Shown here one piece after another: positions 1-8,452 of a stretch of DNA of 13,277 nt. The notes beneath the pieces were generated by a model. That model did not search any database. It saw only the letters and a list, made by a program, of their open reading frames with translations, and was not told where the DNA came from. This DNA is from Parvularia atlantis. Taxonomy: Eukaryota > Opisthokonta > Rotosphaerida. How positions within the stretch are numbered: position 1 is the first letter of the stretch; each line of letters opens with the position of its first letter. Made by a program: the position numbers and the translations under genes. The stretch spans positions 1-13,277 of the forward strand of contig CALSCO010001973.1 of the NCBI GenBank assembly GCA_943704415.1. Reading direction: 5' to 3'.

Positions 1-763
1 TTCTTCCAGTACTCGGCCGGCAGCGACTTCTTCAACGCCGAGAGCGTCGCGACCAAGCTCGCTGTGGGCTTCCTCACGTCGATCATCACCTTCCTGCCCT
101 TCACGCTGATCCAGTTTTTGATGAAGCACATCGAGCGGCCGGGCATGCGCGCGGGCCAGGGCTCACTCGAGGCGCTCGAGCTGCGTCTGGCCGCGGCCGC
201 TGCCTCGGGCGACACCAAGACGGACATGCCAGTGGCCAAGACTTCGCCGTCGACCGAGCAGGCCGTCAACCTCGGCAAGCTGCTCATGCGGTCGCCCTGG
301 ACGGACTTTGTTGTGCCCTCGTGGTGCGTGACGAGCGTGTAGCGCTGCTCGTCGTTGCTCATCACGCGGCGCAGGGTCGAGTACGTGCTGTTTGCGGTCT
401 GCGCCGCGCTGTCGCTGGCCTCGATCGTCATCACGGCGCTGTACGGCGCAGCGGCGGACTCGATCGACCCGACCAACGAGTTGGTGCGTCCAGCGGCGCA
501 CCGTGTGTGCGCTGAGCTCGCACCGCGCGCAGACGATCGCGTGGATCCAGTCGTTCTTCATCTCGGTGGCCGTCAACATCGTCATCCTGCAGTCGGTCCA
601 GGCGGTCGTAGGCGCCGTCGGCACGGGTGCGTCCGGCGACCGCTGTGCGTGTTGCATGCGGCTGTCTCACTCGCTGCCGCCCCTAGCCGTTGTCGGCACG
701 CTCTCGACCGTTGGCGCGGCCGTCGCGCTCGTCATTGGCGGCACGCTCCTTGGTGCCCAGTAA
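1..763 (+). CDS. Polycystin-1/PKD-family-like multi-span membrane protein, 3' part
   Basis: Partial gene, open at the left edge. Exons are 1-323, 375-483, 533-626 and 687-763 (TAA at 761-763), giving 200 residues. All three introns begin GTGCGT and end in AG. The visible protein has a hydrophobic span (GFLTSIITFLPFTLIQFLM) followed by a charged ERPG turn. A cytoplasmic-type loop follows, then a conserved-looking VVPSW restored by the first splice, and at least three more membrane spans. The pattern of a span with a basic turn, a loop, a P-x-W motif, two spans with ALYG between them, then an SFF-x-S-x-x-x-N-I-V-x-Q segment matches the transmembrane part of polycystin-1/PKDREJ-like proteins. 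Those proteins sit in ciliary or plasma membranes as receptor/channel subunits. The chain stops soon after this block, so a terminal channel module seems absent. The family call rests on motif pattern only; the multi-span nature is firm. Confidence 0.6.
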
Positions 764-811
764 GGACATATACACGTTGTTTTGCGCCGCGGCCGCGCTC
801 TGACCGCCGCG

Positions 812-817
812 AATAAA
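812..817 (+). terminator. Polyadenylation signal AATAAA of the polycystin-like gene
   Basis: A perfect AATAAA lies 48 nt after the TAA stop of the upstream gene, in a locally AT-richer stretch, and before the stop codon of the convergent gene on the other strand. The 112-bp interval 764-875 holds nothing else I can name, and no matching signal is visible for the minus-strand gene. Confidence 0.6.
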
Positions 818-875
818 AGCTTTCTTCTCAGCAGGCCAGGACACAGCCAGCGGCGCAGCGGGCGGCGGGGGGCGA

Positions 876-2351
876 TCAGAAGATCACGTGGTGCCGGAAG
901 TGCTTCTGCAGCTTGTTGGCCTGCACGCCCACCTTGGTCCGCCAGTCCTGCTTGCGCCGCAGGTACGACGTCATGTCGCGCTGCGCCGCCGGCGGCTGCC
1001 CGCCGTGCCAGCCGAGCGCCTTGTAGTTGCTCATGAGCCGCGAAATCTGCACCGACTCGCGCGTGTCCTCGGGCCTGAGCTTCTGGCGGTAATACCGGGA
1101 GTACGTGCGGTTGCCGAGCCGCGCGCCCGACGGCAGCATGAGCTCGGCCGTCTCGTCGTTGATGATGAGGGCTCTGCACACCCGCGCACCAGTCAGCGCC
1201 CGAGGCGGGCGGGCAGCGCACGTACTGACTCAGCTCGTCGGCCGCGGTCAGGCTTTCGTCGTCGCCGTCGCATGCGCGCTCGCCGTGGTCGGGGTAGCTT
1301 GCGCGGAAGTCGTAAAAGTCGCTCACCTCGAGCTCGGCGTCGCCCTCGTACAGCAGCTTGACGTGCCCCTTGTCGACCTGGCGGCGGGCGGCCCGTGGGC
1401 AGGGCGTGCACGCGCGTGCAGTGTGGCGGTCGCGGCGCGCACCATGTGCTTCTGCACGGCCTCCATCGTCCAGAAGACCTTGTTGCAGTACAGGCACGCG
1501 TTGCCCACGCCGACCTTCTCGCCGAGGTAGCGGATGAGCCCTGGCAGGTCGACCAGGTACTCGAGGTCGGGGATGAAGAAGCTGTGGCGCGTGGTGATGT
1601 GCTCGACGTTGCTGCCAGGCGGAAGGTCAGCGGCCGTGCGTGCGGGCGAACGGGGACCCAGCGGGGCGCACGCGTCAAACGAGTCGGCAACGTGCGCGCA
1701 GAAGATGCACTCGAGCGGGCTGAGGAAGCGTGCGTTGGCGATCTTGTCGTCGGCGTAGTCCATCTCGCTCAGCGTCTGCGCCTCGCCGTCCGCGCCCTCG
1801 CCGTTCGCGTCCACGCCTTTGCCGTCGCCGTCTTCGTCCGCGATTACGACGCCCTTCGTCAGCTGCGTCGCGAGCACGTCGACGATCGCGTCGCCAGCAG
1901 CCGCGCCCGCCTCAGCCGGCCGCAGCGACTCCCATGTGACGTCAGGACGCGGCGCAGCGGGCGATGGCGATGCGGCCGTCCTCCTGGCCGCCGCGCCATC
2001 GGCCAGCTGCTTGACGTTGGCGAGGTGTCGGCGCGACTGCACGTGGTTCTCGTACGCGTTGAGCGTCGCGAAGCCCTTGCCGCAGGCGTCGCAGCGGCCG
2101 GTGTAGGCGGCCTTGGCCTCGGCGGCCTGGTCGCGCTGCTGCTGCGCTGGCGTCACGTTGCTGACGTCAGCTGGCGCCACCTTCGACAAGGCAAAGGCGC
2201 GAGGCGGAGGGGAGACGGCACCGGCCACGCGCGCCGCAAAGTCGCCCTCGCTCACGGGCCGCAGATCAGCCACCTTGCGCTTGAGGTTGTAGCGGTGCCA
2301 CTCGGTCTTGTAGTGCGCGCGCTGTGCCGCGAGAGGGACGCGCCGGTCAGC

Positions 2352-2412
<61 letters not shown>

Positions 2413-2511
2413 ACGCGCCTGGCCCTCGGCCGCTGCAAAGCCCACGCCGCACGTCACGCACGTGAACAGGCCCGTGTGCGCCGCGCCCGTCGCCGTCGTC
2501 GTCGCGCTCAT
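876..2511 (-). CDS. REI1: REI1/ZNF622-type zinc-finger 60S ribosome maturation factor
   Basis: Exons in transcript order are 2511-2419, 2321-1672, 1611-1443, 1377-1226 and 1173-876 (stop 878-876), giving 453 residues, between yeast Rei1 and human ZNF622. Four C2H2-type fingers are visible: C18/C21/H34/H40, C108/C111/H124/H130, C236/C239/H252/H257 and C287/C290/H303/H309. Family hallmarks include HYKTEWHRYNLKRKVADL after finger 1, CLYCNK with EAVQKHMVDKGH, LPSGARLGNR, YYRQ and a basic KHFRHHVIF end. In yeast, Rei1 is a cytoplasmic factor that helps release and recycle Arx1/Alb1 from late pre-60S particles; the same role is inferred here. The first intron has a GC donor and holds a GA/CT microsatellite. 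The last intron uses a GTACGT donor. The start is the first ATG in the frame. Head-to-head with the glycosyltransferase gene. REI1 cannot be told from its paralogue REH1. Confidence 0.93.
2322..2418 (-). other. GC-AG intron 1 of the REI1-like gene
   Basis: On the minus strand the exon ends in CAG and the intron begins GCGCGT and ends GCACAG. GT donors nearby (2414-2413 and later) leave the wrong phase, whereas the GC donor joins GFAAAEGQ directly to RAHYKTEWHRYN, restoring the Cys pair and His pair of zinc finger 1. A CTGACC branch-like motif lies 31-36 nt before the acceptor. At 97 nt it is the longest intron in the window. Confidence 0.8.
2355..2410. repeat. (GA)28 dinucleotide microsatellite
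   Basis: Fifty-six bases of uninterrupted GA on the plus strand, read as CT in the REI1-like transcript. It lies wholly inside the first intron of that gene, between the GC donor and the CTGAC branch-like site. Confidence 0.97.
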
Positions 2512-2679
2512 TTGCTGCTGCTCGGGCGGCTTGTCAAAGTCGAATGAGAGAAGTGACCGTGGGTACACCGTAAAAAATCTTTATTTGCACTTCCATTTGT
2601 AAGTGCTTGCAGTGGCTTTGGATAATGCGATACCAATAGGCGCCGAAAGATAGCGGGAGTTTCGCGGCCAGCCAGGGCC
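2512..2679. promoter_or_regulatory. Shared divergent promoter region, REI1-like / GT92
   Basis: This 168-bp interval separates the two divergent start codons and is clearly more AT-rich than the genes around it. A CCAAT element is at 2633-2637, about 43 nt before the plus-strand ATG. An AAATAAAG stretch on the minus strand (about 2586-2579) could act as a TATA-like element for the minus gene, about 70 nt before its ATG. A 6-bp inverted repeat (GCACTT/AAGTGC, 2587-2606) lies between them. The elements are seen; their use is inferred. Confidence 0.45.
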
Positions 2680-4918
2680 ATGCGTCTGCTGCCAAGGCCA
2701 CGCGTGGCGCTGCTGCTGCTGTTCTGGCTCACGCTCACGGCCGTCGTGCTGTCGCCGCTCGTCGCGCAACTGCCCGATCCGTGCGTGGCCAGGACGCCGC
2801 CCCAGCAGCAGCCGCGCGAGGGTGGCTTCGTGCACGACGCGGCGCTTCACGAAACGCCGACACGTGAGCCATCGACGACGGCCGTGGGCGAGCCATCGAA
2901 GGCGCCCACGAGCAGGCCGACGCAGCGGAGCAGGCCGACGCAGCGCGGCACGCGGCAGCTGCACCAGACGCTGCACTGGGCGCCGCGGACGTCTGCGCCG
3001 CCGACCGCATCAGCAAGAGCAGCAGCAGCACCGCCAACGACACCGACGGCCGATAGCTTCGCGGCGCTGCTGGACGACGCTCGCCCGCCGCCGACGTCGG
3101 GGCTCGTGAGCAACTTCCTGCTGCTGCTGCCGGCCACGGCGTGGACGCATCCCGCGACGGCGATCGGCGCCACGGCCAAGCCGATCCCGTTCATGACTCC
3201 GACGATCTTGAGCCAGCCGAGCTTCACCGACAACAACGGGACGGTCGGCTTTGTCGTGCTGTTCACGCCGGGCGACAAGGAGCCGCCGTCGCTGCTCGCG
3301 TGCCACTTTGCCCTGCGCGAGCCCGAGGCGCACAACTGGCAGGACCGCACGCTCGCGCCCGTCAACGCCTCGATCATCCTCCACCCGCACCCGATCGCCC
3401 CGGGCAACGGCCCCACGCGCCACCTGCTCGTGCGCTGCACCATCCCGCCGTCGATGTGGGGCGAGGTGCGGCAGCAGGGCGCCGTGCGCGTGCGCGTCGT
3501 GGGCGACATGGACTTCCCGCCGGTTGTCGTCAGCGTGCCCAACGAGCTGCGCAAGCGCGGCCACCCGCCCCTGCCCGAGGATACGCCTGGCGACCGCTCG
3601 ATCGTCGTGTGCATCTCGCCCATGTACATCGCGCCGTCGGCCGACGAGCGCGCGTGGCACTTTGCATTCCAGCGCCTGGTCGAGTTTGTCGAGTACCACC
3701 ACCACCTGGGCGTGAAGCACTTTGACATCTACCTGCACTCCAAGCCGAGCGCGGAGGACGAGCTGGCGCAGCGCGAGCTCGAGCTGTACGTGACGCGCGG
3801 CCTCGTCACCTGGGTCGAATTCGCCAACGTGAGCTCGACGCTGGTGCGGCGCCGCTCGCGTGCCCGCGCACCGCGGCTCACGCGCTTATCGCCCGCGCGC
3901 GCACGCAGAGCTACTACGGGCAGGTCGCGGCGATGACCGACTGCTTTATGCGCAATCAGCGCAAGTTCAAGTACCTGCTCAACATCGACCTCGACGAGTT
4001 CATCTTCCTGCCGCAGCACTTCGCCAACTACTCGCACCTGCCTCCCGGGGCGCTGGCGGACACGGTGCGTGGCCGGTGGGTGAGCGCGGGCTGGTGCTGA
4101 CCGCCTCGGCCCCGGGCGCAGCTCGACGAGCTGTACGACTCCGACTTAAAGAACGGGCGATTCGAGTTTGCGAGGTGTGGTCGCTGGCCTGGCGCACGCG
4201 CGTGCTGTGCTCACACGCGCGCGCACGTGCGGCAGCTTGCACATGCTCGCGGATGTGTGCCCGGCGCGCGGCAACATCGGCTACATGTACCGGGCCGAGG
4301 CCGGGATGATTGTGCCGCAGATCAAGTGGCGGATAGAACGCTGTGCGTCGCCACATGCGCCGCGCTCTCGCGCACACTGACGCGCGCACCTCGCACAGTC
4401 GTGCAAGACCGACCAAAGTACGCTGTCGCGATGCGCCACACGGGCTGGCTGGGCGTGCACCAGTCGCTGCCGAGGCCGGTGCGCGCCCGCTCTCGACCTG
4501 CTGCGTGTGTGCTGACGCGCGCTGCAGCACACAACGCGCACGCGCACCATGGTCGTGCCTGGGGAACAGATCGTCAAGGTGGCGTGAGCGTGAGGCGTGC
4601 GCAGCGGGACGCTGACGCTGGCGCGCGCAGGTGCACGTCCGCGGCGGGCTCAACAGCGATTCGTTTGTGTGCAAGGTCAAGGCCGACGCAGACGAGTACC
4701 CCGACGTGCGCCGCACCTGCGTGCGCTCGCCGCTCGCCGCTCGCTCAAACGCGTGCGCGCAGCCCGTTGACCGCTCCAGCAAGCCGCGGCGCATCGTCCC
4801 CGAGACGGCGTTTGGCGTGGCCCTCAAGCAGGCCATCGCCTCGCGCGTGCGCCACGTCTGGGACGCGCTCTACCGCGGGCAAAAGATGCACACACAGCAA
4901 TTTGGCGGCAGCGATTAG
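2680..4918 (+). CDS. Glycosyltransferase family 92 (DUF23) type II membrane protein
   Basis: Likely exons are 2680-3828, 3909-4064, 4122-4174, 4236-4342, 4399-4478, 4528-4578, 4631-4705 and 4763-4918 (TAG), about 608 residues. Residues 9-29 form a signal anchor (VALLLLFWLTLTAVVLSPLV), so the enzyme should sit in the Golgi membrane facing the lumen. A Ser/Thr/Pro-rich stem follows. The catalytic domain shows VCISPMYI, the LVEFVEYHHHLGVKHFDIY block, then GQVAAMTDCF and KYLLNIDLDEF, whose D410-x-D412 is the expected DxD metal/nucleotide-sugar site. A late KW...RPKYAV...HT block also matches family 92, whose known members include galactosyltransferases of worms (GALT-1) and plants (galactan synthases); the substrate here is unknown. 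The donor of intron 1 could instead be at 3844 (GTGCGG). The 4706-4762 intron is in frame without stops, so its removal is likely rather than proven. Converges on the YHYH gene 56 bp away. Confidence 0.85.
2911..2946 (+). repeat. Tandem 18-bp repeat in the glycosyltransferase stem
   Basis: Two adjacent 18-bp units (2911-2928 and 2929-2946) differ only in the last base and encode SRPTQR twice, within the Ser/Thr/Pro-rich stem between the membrane anchor and the catalytic domain. This suggests replication slippage in a loosely constrained linker. Confidence 0.85.
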
Positions 4919-4974
4919 CGCTTGCCGACACGACCTTTGTTGTTCAGCGGGAAACATGCTGCATGAGCGGGACG

Positions 4975-6613
4975 TCAGTTGATCGTCGTCCAGCTGGCCG
5001 GCTCAACGCCGCGCCGGCGCGCGCCGTGCTGGTGCGCGGCCGCGGCGTGCTCGGGCTCCTCCCACGCCTGGAGCACTGTCGGGAACGAGCCGCACGTGCC
5101 GCCGCGCGGGTGGAACTGCTGCGAGCCGAGCGCGCCCTTGTAGCCGGGGCCGAACCAGCCCGGGAAGACGTCGACGAAGCGCGGCTCTGTGCGGCCGGTC
5201 TCGGCGACGGTGACGTGGTAGTGGTAGCCGAGGTCGTCGTGGTCGTGGCCGTTGTACTGGTCCAGCGCGGCCGCGTCGCCGCTCGTGGCGCAGCTGCGGT
5301 CAAAGTAGTAGTCCTCAAAGTACGTGCCCGAGACGGCCGAAATCGTATTGCCCGACTGGCTCGTCACGTTCTGCGCGGCCGACCGCGTTAGCACACTCGC
5401 ACACGGCTATGCACACACCTGGTCCGTGCGCGGGCCCCACAGGTTGGACGCCAGCGTCGTCACGCCCTTGCTCGTGTCAAATTGGTCCACTAGCACGCAC
5501 GAGCGCTGGCCGGCCACGCTGCACCCGGTCGGCGACGTCGCGGCGTAGTCGCGGGTCTTCCAGCAGCTGCGCGCCAGCTCGCCGCGCGCCTGCCACGGGC
5601 CGTAGATGGCGTAGCCGTCCGCCGCGAAGCCGTACACGGGCGAGTGCTTCTCGCCGCCGGGGTAGTCGCCCAGCTGCCTCTGCAGGCACGGCGAGAGGCC
5701 GTGGTGGTGGTACTGGTCGCCGGCCGAGTGGCCTGCTCGCGCACGCACGTGAGCACGCCCGCGCTGTGCGCCGCACGCCCGAGCACACCCTCGCAGATGT
5801 CGAGGTCGTACGCCTCGAAGCGCACGGCGACGTTGAGCCAGCGGTTGCTCCGGTAGCGCTGGCCGTCCCAGAAGTTGAAGATGTACACGCCTTTTTGTGA
5901 CATGTCAGATCGATCTGGCGCAGTGCCACGCACGGCGCACCGTTCACGAGCACACCGACAGGGCCGAGCCCCGTGTAGCACGTGCGCGTGGCCGGGGCGG
6001 GCGCGAGCGGGACGTAGACGTTATTGGCCGTCTGCGAGCCCGGGCACATCGGCCCCGGCGGCCAGTAGCCGAGGGCGCAGCCGGTGGCGCGGTAGCCGAT
6101 GTCGGCGCCGAACGCGACGACGTCACCCACGGCGGCCGTCGTGCGGCCCGTGACAAAGTCGGTCGCGGCGCGCGGGCGCGCGTTGAGCCGGGCCTGGAGC
6201 TCCGCCGTCATCTCGGTGAAGTAGCCGGGGATGCCGGTCGTGTTGACGCGGATGAACGCGGCGCCGCCTGTGCCCGTCGTCGCTGTCGCGTCCTGCACGT
6301 CCAGCAGCGGCGCGCCCGAGATGGTCGCGCTGCGCAGTGCGCGGTTGAAGCACCAGGCCGTGCAGCGCGCGTTGGCGGCGTAGGCCGAGCCGGCGCAGCT
6401 GAGCGCGCTCGCGCCCTGCACGCACGTGCCCTGCTGCGCCTCTGCCGCGATTGCGCATCGCGATCGGTGATGATGAACAAGCCGGCCAATGAGCCTGCAC
6501 GCACCCGCGCCGATGAGGAGCAGGAGCACGAGGAGGGCGATGAAGAAGACGATGAACGGCAGCCCCGCGCGTGTCATGATTATCTCGAAATGAGGCGCAT
6601 GGCAGCATGGCAT
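4975..6613 (-). CDS. Membrane-anchored YHYH-domain protein
   Basis: Exons in transcript order are 6613-5941, 5890-5789, 5732-5419 and 5370-4975 (stop 4977-4975), giving 494 residues; a second in-frame ATG at 6577 would give 482. A strong hydrophobic run (LPFIVFFIALLVLLLLIGAG) just after the second Met is a signal anchor, followed by a Cys-containing extracellular or lumenal region. The YHYH domain is assembled by splicing: LVNGVYIFNFWDG, then DLDICEGHSAGDQYHHHGLSPC, HSPVYGFAADGYAIYGPW, and finally ALDQYNGHDHDDLGYHYHV. These are the paired histidine blocks and the xYGF-x-x-DGYxIYGP motif of the family. Its function is poorly known; it is widespread in bacteria and present in some algae, and metal binding by the histidines is only a guess. 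Intron 3 contains a perfect CTAAC branch-like site. It shares a very short divergent promoter with TIM44. Confidence 0.82.
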
Positions 6614-6679
6614 TGTATCACGCCTCTAGCGGTCACAGTGTAGTGCGATACACATATAAACACCAGAGTGCATCGCAGG
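6614..6679. promoter_or_regulatory. 66-bp divergent promoter, YHYH gene / TIM44, with TATA element
   Basis: The start codons of two divergent genes are only 66 bp apart (102 bp if the second YHYH ATG is used). CATATAAAC holds a TATAAA at 6655-6660. It lies 20 nt before the TIM44 ATG, leaving almost no 5' leader in that direction. Read on the minus strand (TTTATATG) it is about 45 nt before the YHYH ATG, a better fit. Which gene uses it is inferred. Confidence 0.5.
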
Positions 6680-8416
6680 ATGGCAGGACGCATCGCCACG
6701 TGGCGCGGACTGACGGCGGCAGCGGCGCGTCCCGCGGCGCGCGGCGCGGCGGCGGCGGCGGCGCGGACGGTGGCGATCGGTGGGCGGCGGTGGCAGACGA
6801 ACGGCGGCGCGGCGGCGTCGGTGCGGCGCGTGCGCGGCGCGATCGGATGCGCAGAGGATGACGCCGCATCCCACGTGTGCAGGAGGACAAGAAGAAGGAC
6901 GCGCCGCCGCCGCCGCCGCCCAACGCCTTTGCGAGCTTCTTCGGCGAGGCGCAGAAGGACCTGCTCGAGTCGTCGTCGTCCGTGCGCTACGGCGGCTTCA
7001 AGTCGCGGTCCGATGCGAGGCGCCTGACCCGAGGCCGACGCGGAGGCTGACGCGGGACGGACGGGGCGCGGGGCGGGCGGCAGGGAGCAGCGCACAGCGC
7101 TCCGCAAGCAGCGCGCGATCGCGGCGGAGGAGGCCAAGCGACTGCGCAAGGCGGTGCAGGTCGAGGCCGATCCCAAGTGCGCCGCGCACGCGATCAGTCA
7201 GACGACGATCAGGCAGGCACTCAGACGCTGAACAACCGCAGCGCCGGCACGGGCATCGTCATGCACAAGGACTCGTCGTGGAAGGAGCAGTGGAACAAGT
7301 TCAAGGAGAACAACAACTTTGTGCAGCGTACGCGCGCGCCCGCTGCGTCGCCCGCCCGCCGCGCGCTGACGATGGCGAGGCGCAAGGCGTGTACGAGTGG
7401 CGCGACCGCTACGAGGACAGCGACAACGTCTTTGTGCACTACATGAAGCGCATGCAGGACTCGATCGGTGCGGTGGCGCTGTGCTGCGTGATTGGCATGA
7501 GCGCTGAAGGGCGCGTCAGCGTCGCTGTTTGCCGAGACTGAGCACGCGCAGACGCTCAAGCAGATCAAGGACGCCGACCCGACCTTTGACATGGACAAGT
7601 TCATCCGCGAGAGTGCGCGCGCCACATGGGTGACGGTACTGCACCAACGCTCACCGCTGTCGTGCGCAGTGCACGAGTTCATCGTCCCGGAGGTGCTTGA
7701 GGCGTTCCTGTCGGCCGACTTTGAGACGCTCAAGACGTGGTGCTCGGACGCGGTGCGCGCTGCCGCTCGGTGGCGCGGCGCCTCACACGGGCCGGGCGCA
7801 GGCGTTCAGCGTGCTCAAGACGCGCCTGGACGAGTTTATGTCGAACGGGCAGGTGATCGACTGGAAGATCCTCGACCTGCGAAACACGGACGTGCGTCGC
7901 CGTCGCCGCTGTGCGCATCTGTGCCTGACGCTACGGCCGGCAGCTCGCGATGGCGCAGATGATCGATGAGCGGCCAGTGCTGCTCGTGACGTGCAGCACG
8001 CAGCAAGTCACCGTCATCCGCGACAAGTCGGGCCAGATCGTCAGCGGCAAGGAGGTGCGGCGTTGCATGCGCGCTGCGCGCTGCGCGCTGCTGACTCGCG
8101 TGGTGCAGGACGACATCGAGAACGTGTACTACGTCTTTGCGGTGCGGCTGCGCTCGCGTGCGGGCGTCGCGTCGCTGACGTGTGCGTGCGTGCGCGGCGC
8201 AGATGGTCAAGGACAGCACGCAGCTCGACGACCCGGTGCGCGCGTTGCAACTGCAAGTTGGCACGTGCTGACTCGCTCTTGTGCGCGCGCGAACAGGTCA
8301 CCGGCGGCTGGAAGGTCATGGAGATGGCGGTGCGTGCGGGTGCACCGCGTGCCGCTGCAGTCGGCTCACCGTTGCGCGCGCGCGCGCTCAGATCCAAGGG
8401 TCACGGAAAGTGTGGT
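6680..8416 (+). CDS. TIM44: Mitochondrial import inner membrane translocase subunit TIM44
   Basis: Thirteen exons: 6680-6820, 6883-7007, 7084-7159, 7225-7327, 7387-7467, 7520-7612, 7670-7752, 7802-7891, 7944-8054, 8109-8141, 8203-8235, 8297-8329 and 8390-8416 (TAA), giving about 342 residues, shorter than yeast (431) or human (452). The N-terminus is Arg/Ala-rich with no acidic residue for about 47 positions, a classic matrix-targeting peptide. A charged, coiled-coil-like stretch follows (KQRAIAAEEAKRLRKAV). The Tim44-like domain is clear: YEWRDRYEDSDNVFVHYM, SLFAETE, DADPTFDMDKFIRE, FIVPEVLEAFLSADFETLKTW, LDEFMSNGQVIDWKILDL, DERPVLLVTCSTQQV, GGWKVMEM and a C-terminal GSRKVW resembling the yeast GSRQFT end. 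Tim44 tethers mtHsp70 to the TIM23 channel on the matrix side. Acceptors of introns 3 and 5 are less certain (intron 5 could end at 7501). Confidence 0.92.
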
Positions 8417-8452
8417 AAAGAGCGCACTGTGCATCCTACATCCTGGCGGTTT

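Noticed and set aside
2355-2410. GA repeat as coding sequence (poly-Ser/Leu or Arg/Glu)
   Set aside because: Reading through it destroys zinc finger 1, whereas splicing it out rebuilds the finger exactly.
1395-2465. A 356-codon open frame on the plus strand, antisense to the REI1-like gene
   Set aside because: Composition is Arg/Ala/Val-rich with an ER repeat read from the microsatellite, and no domain is seen. It mirrors a well-supported gene, as expected in high-GC DNA where stops are rare.
2580-2585. Minus-strand AATAAA as a polyadenylation signal
   Set aside because: It lies upstream of a minus-strand start codon with no convincing gene ending there; a TATA-like role or chance is more likely.
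2847-3738. Long minus-strand open frames opposite the glycosyltransferase
   Set aside because: They oppose exon 1 of a gene with clear family motifs and show no recognisable domain, so I treat them as GC-driven shadows.
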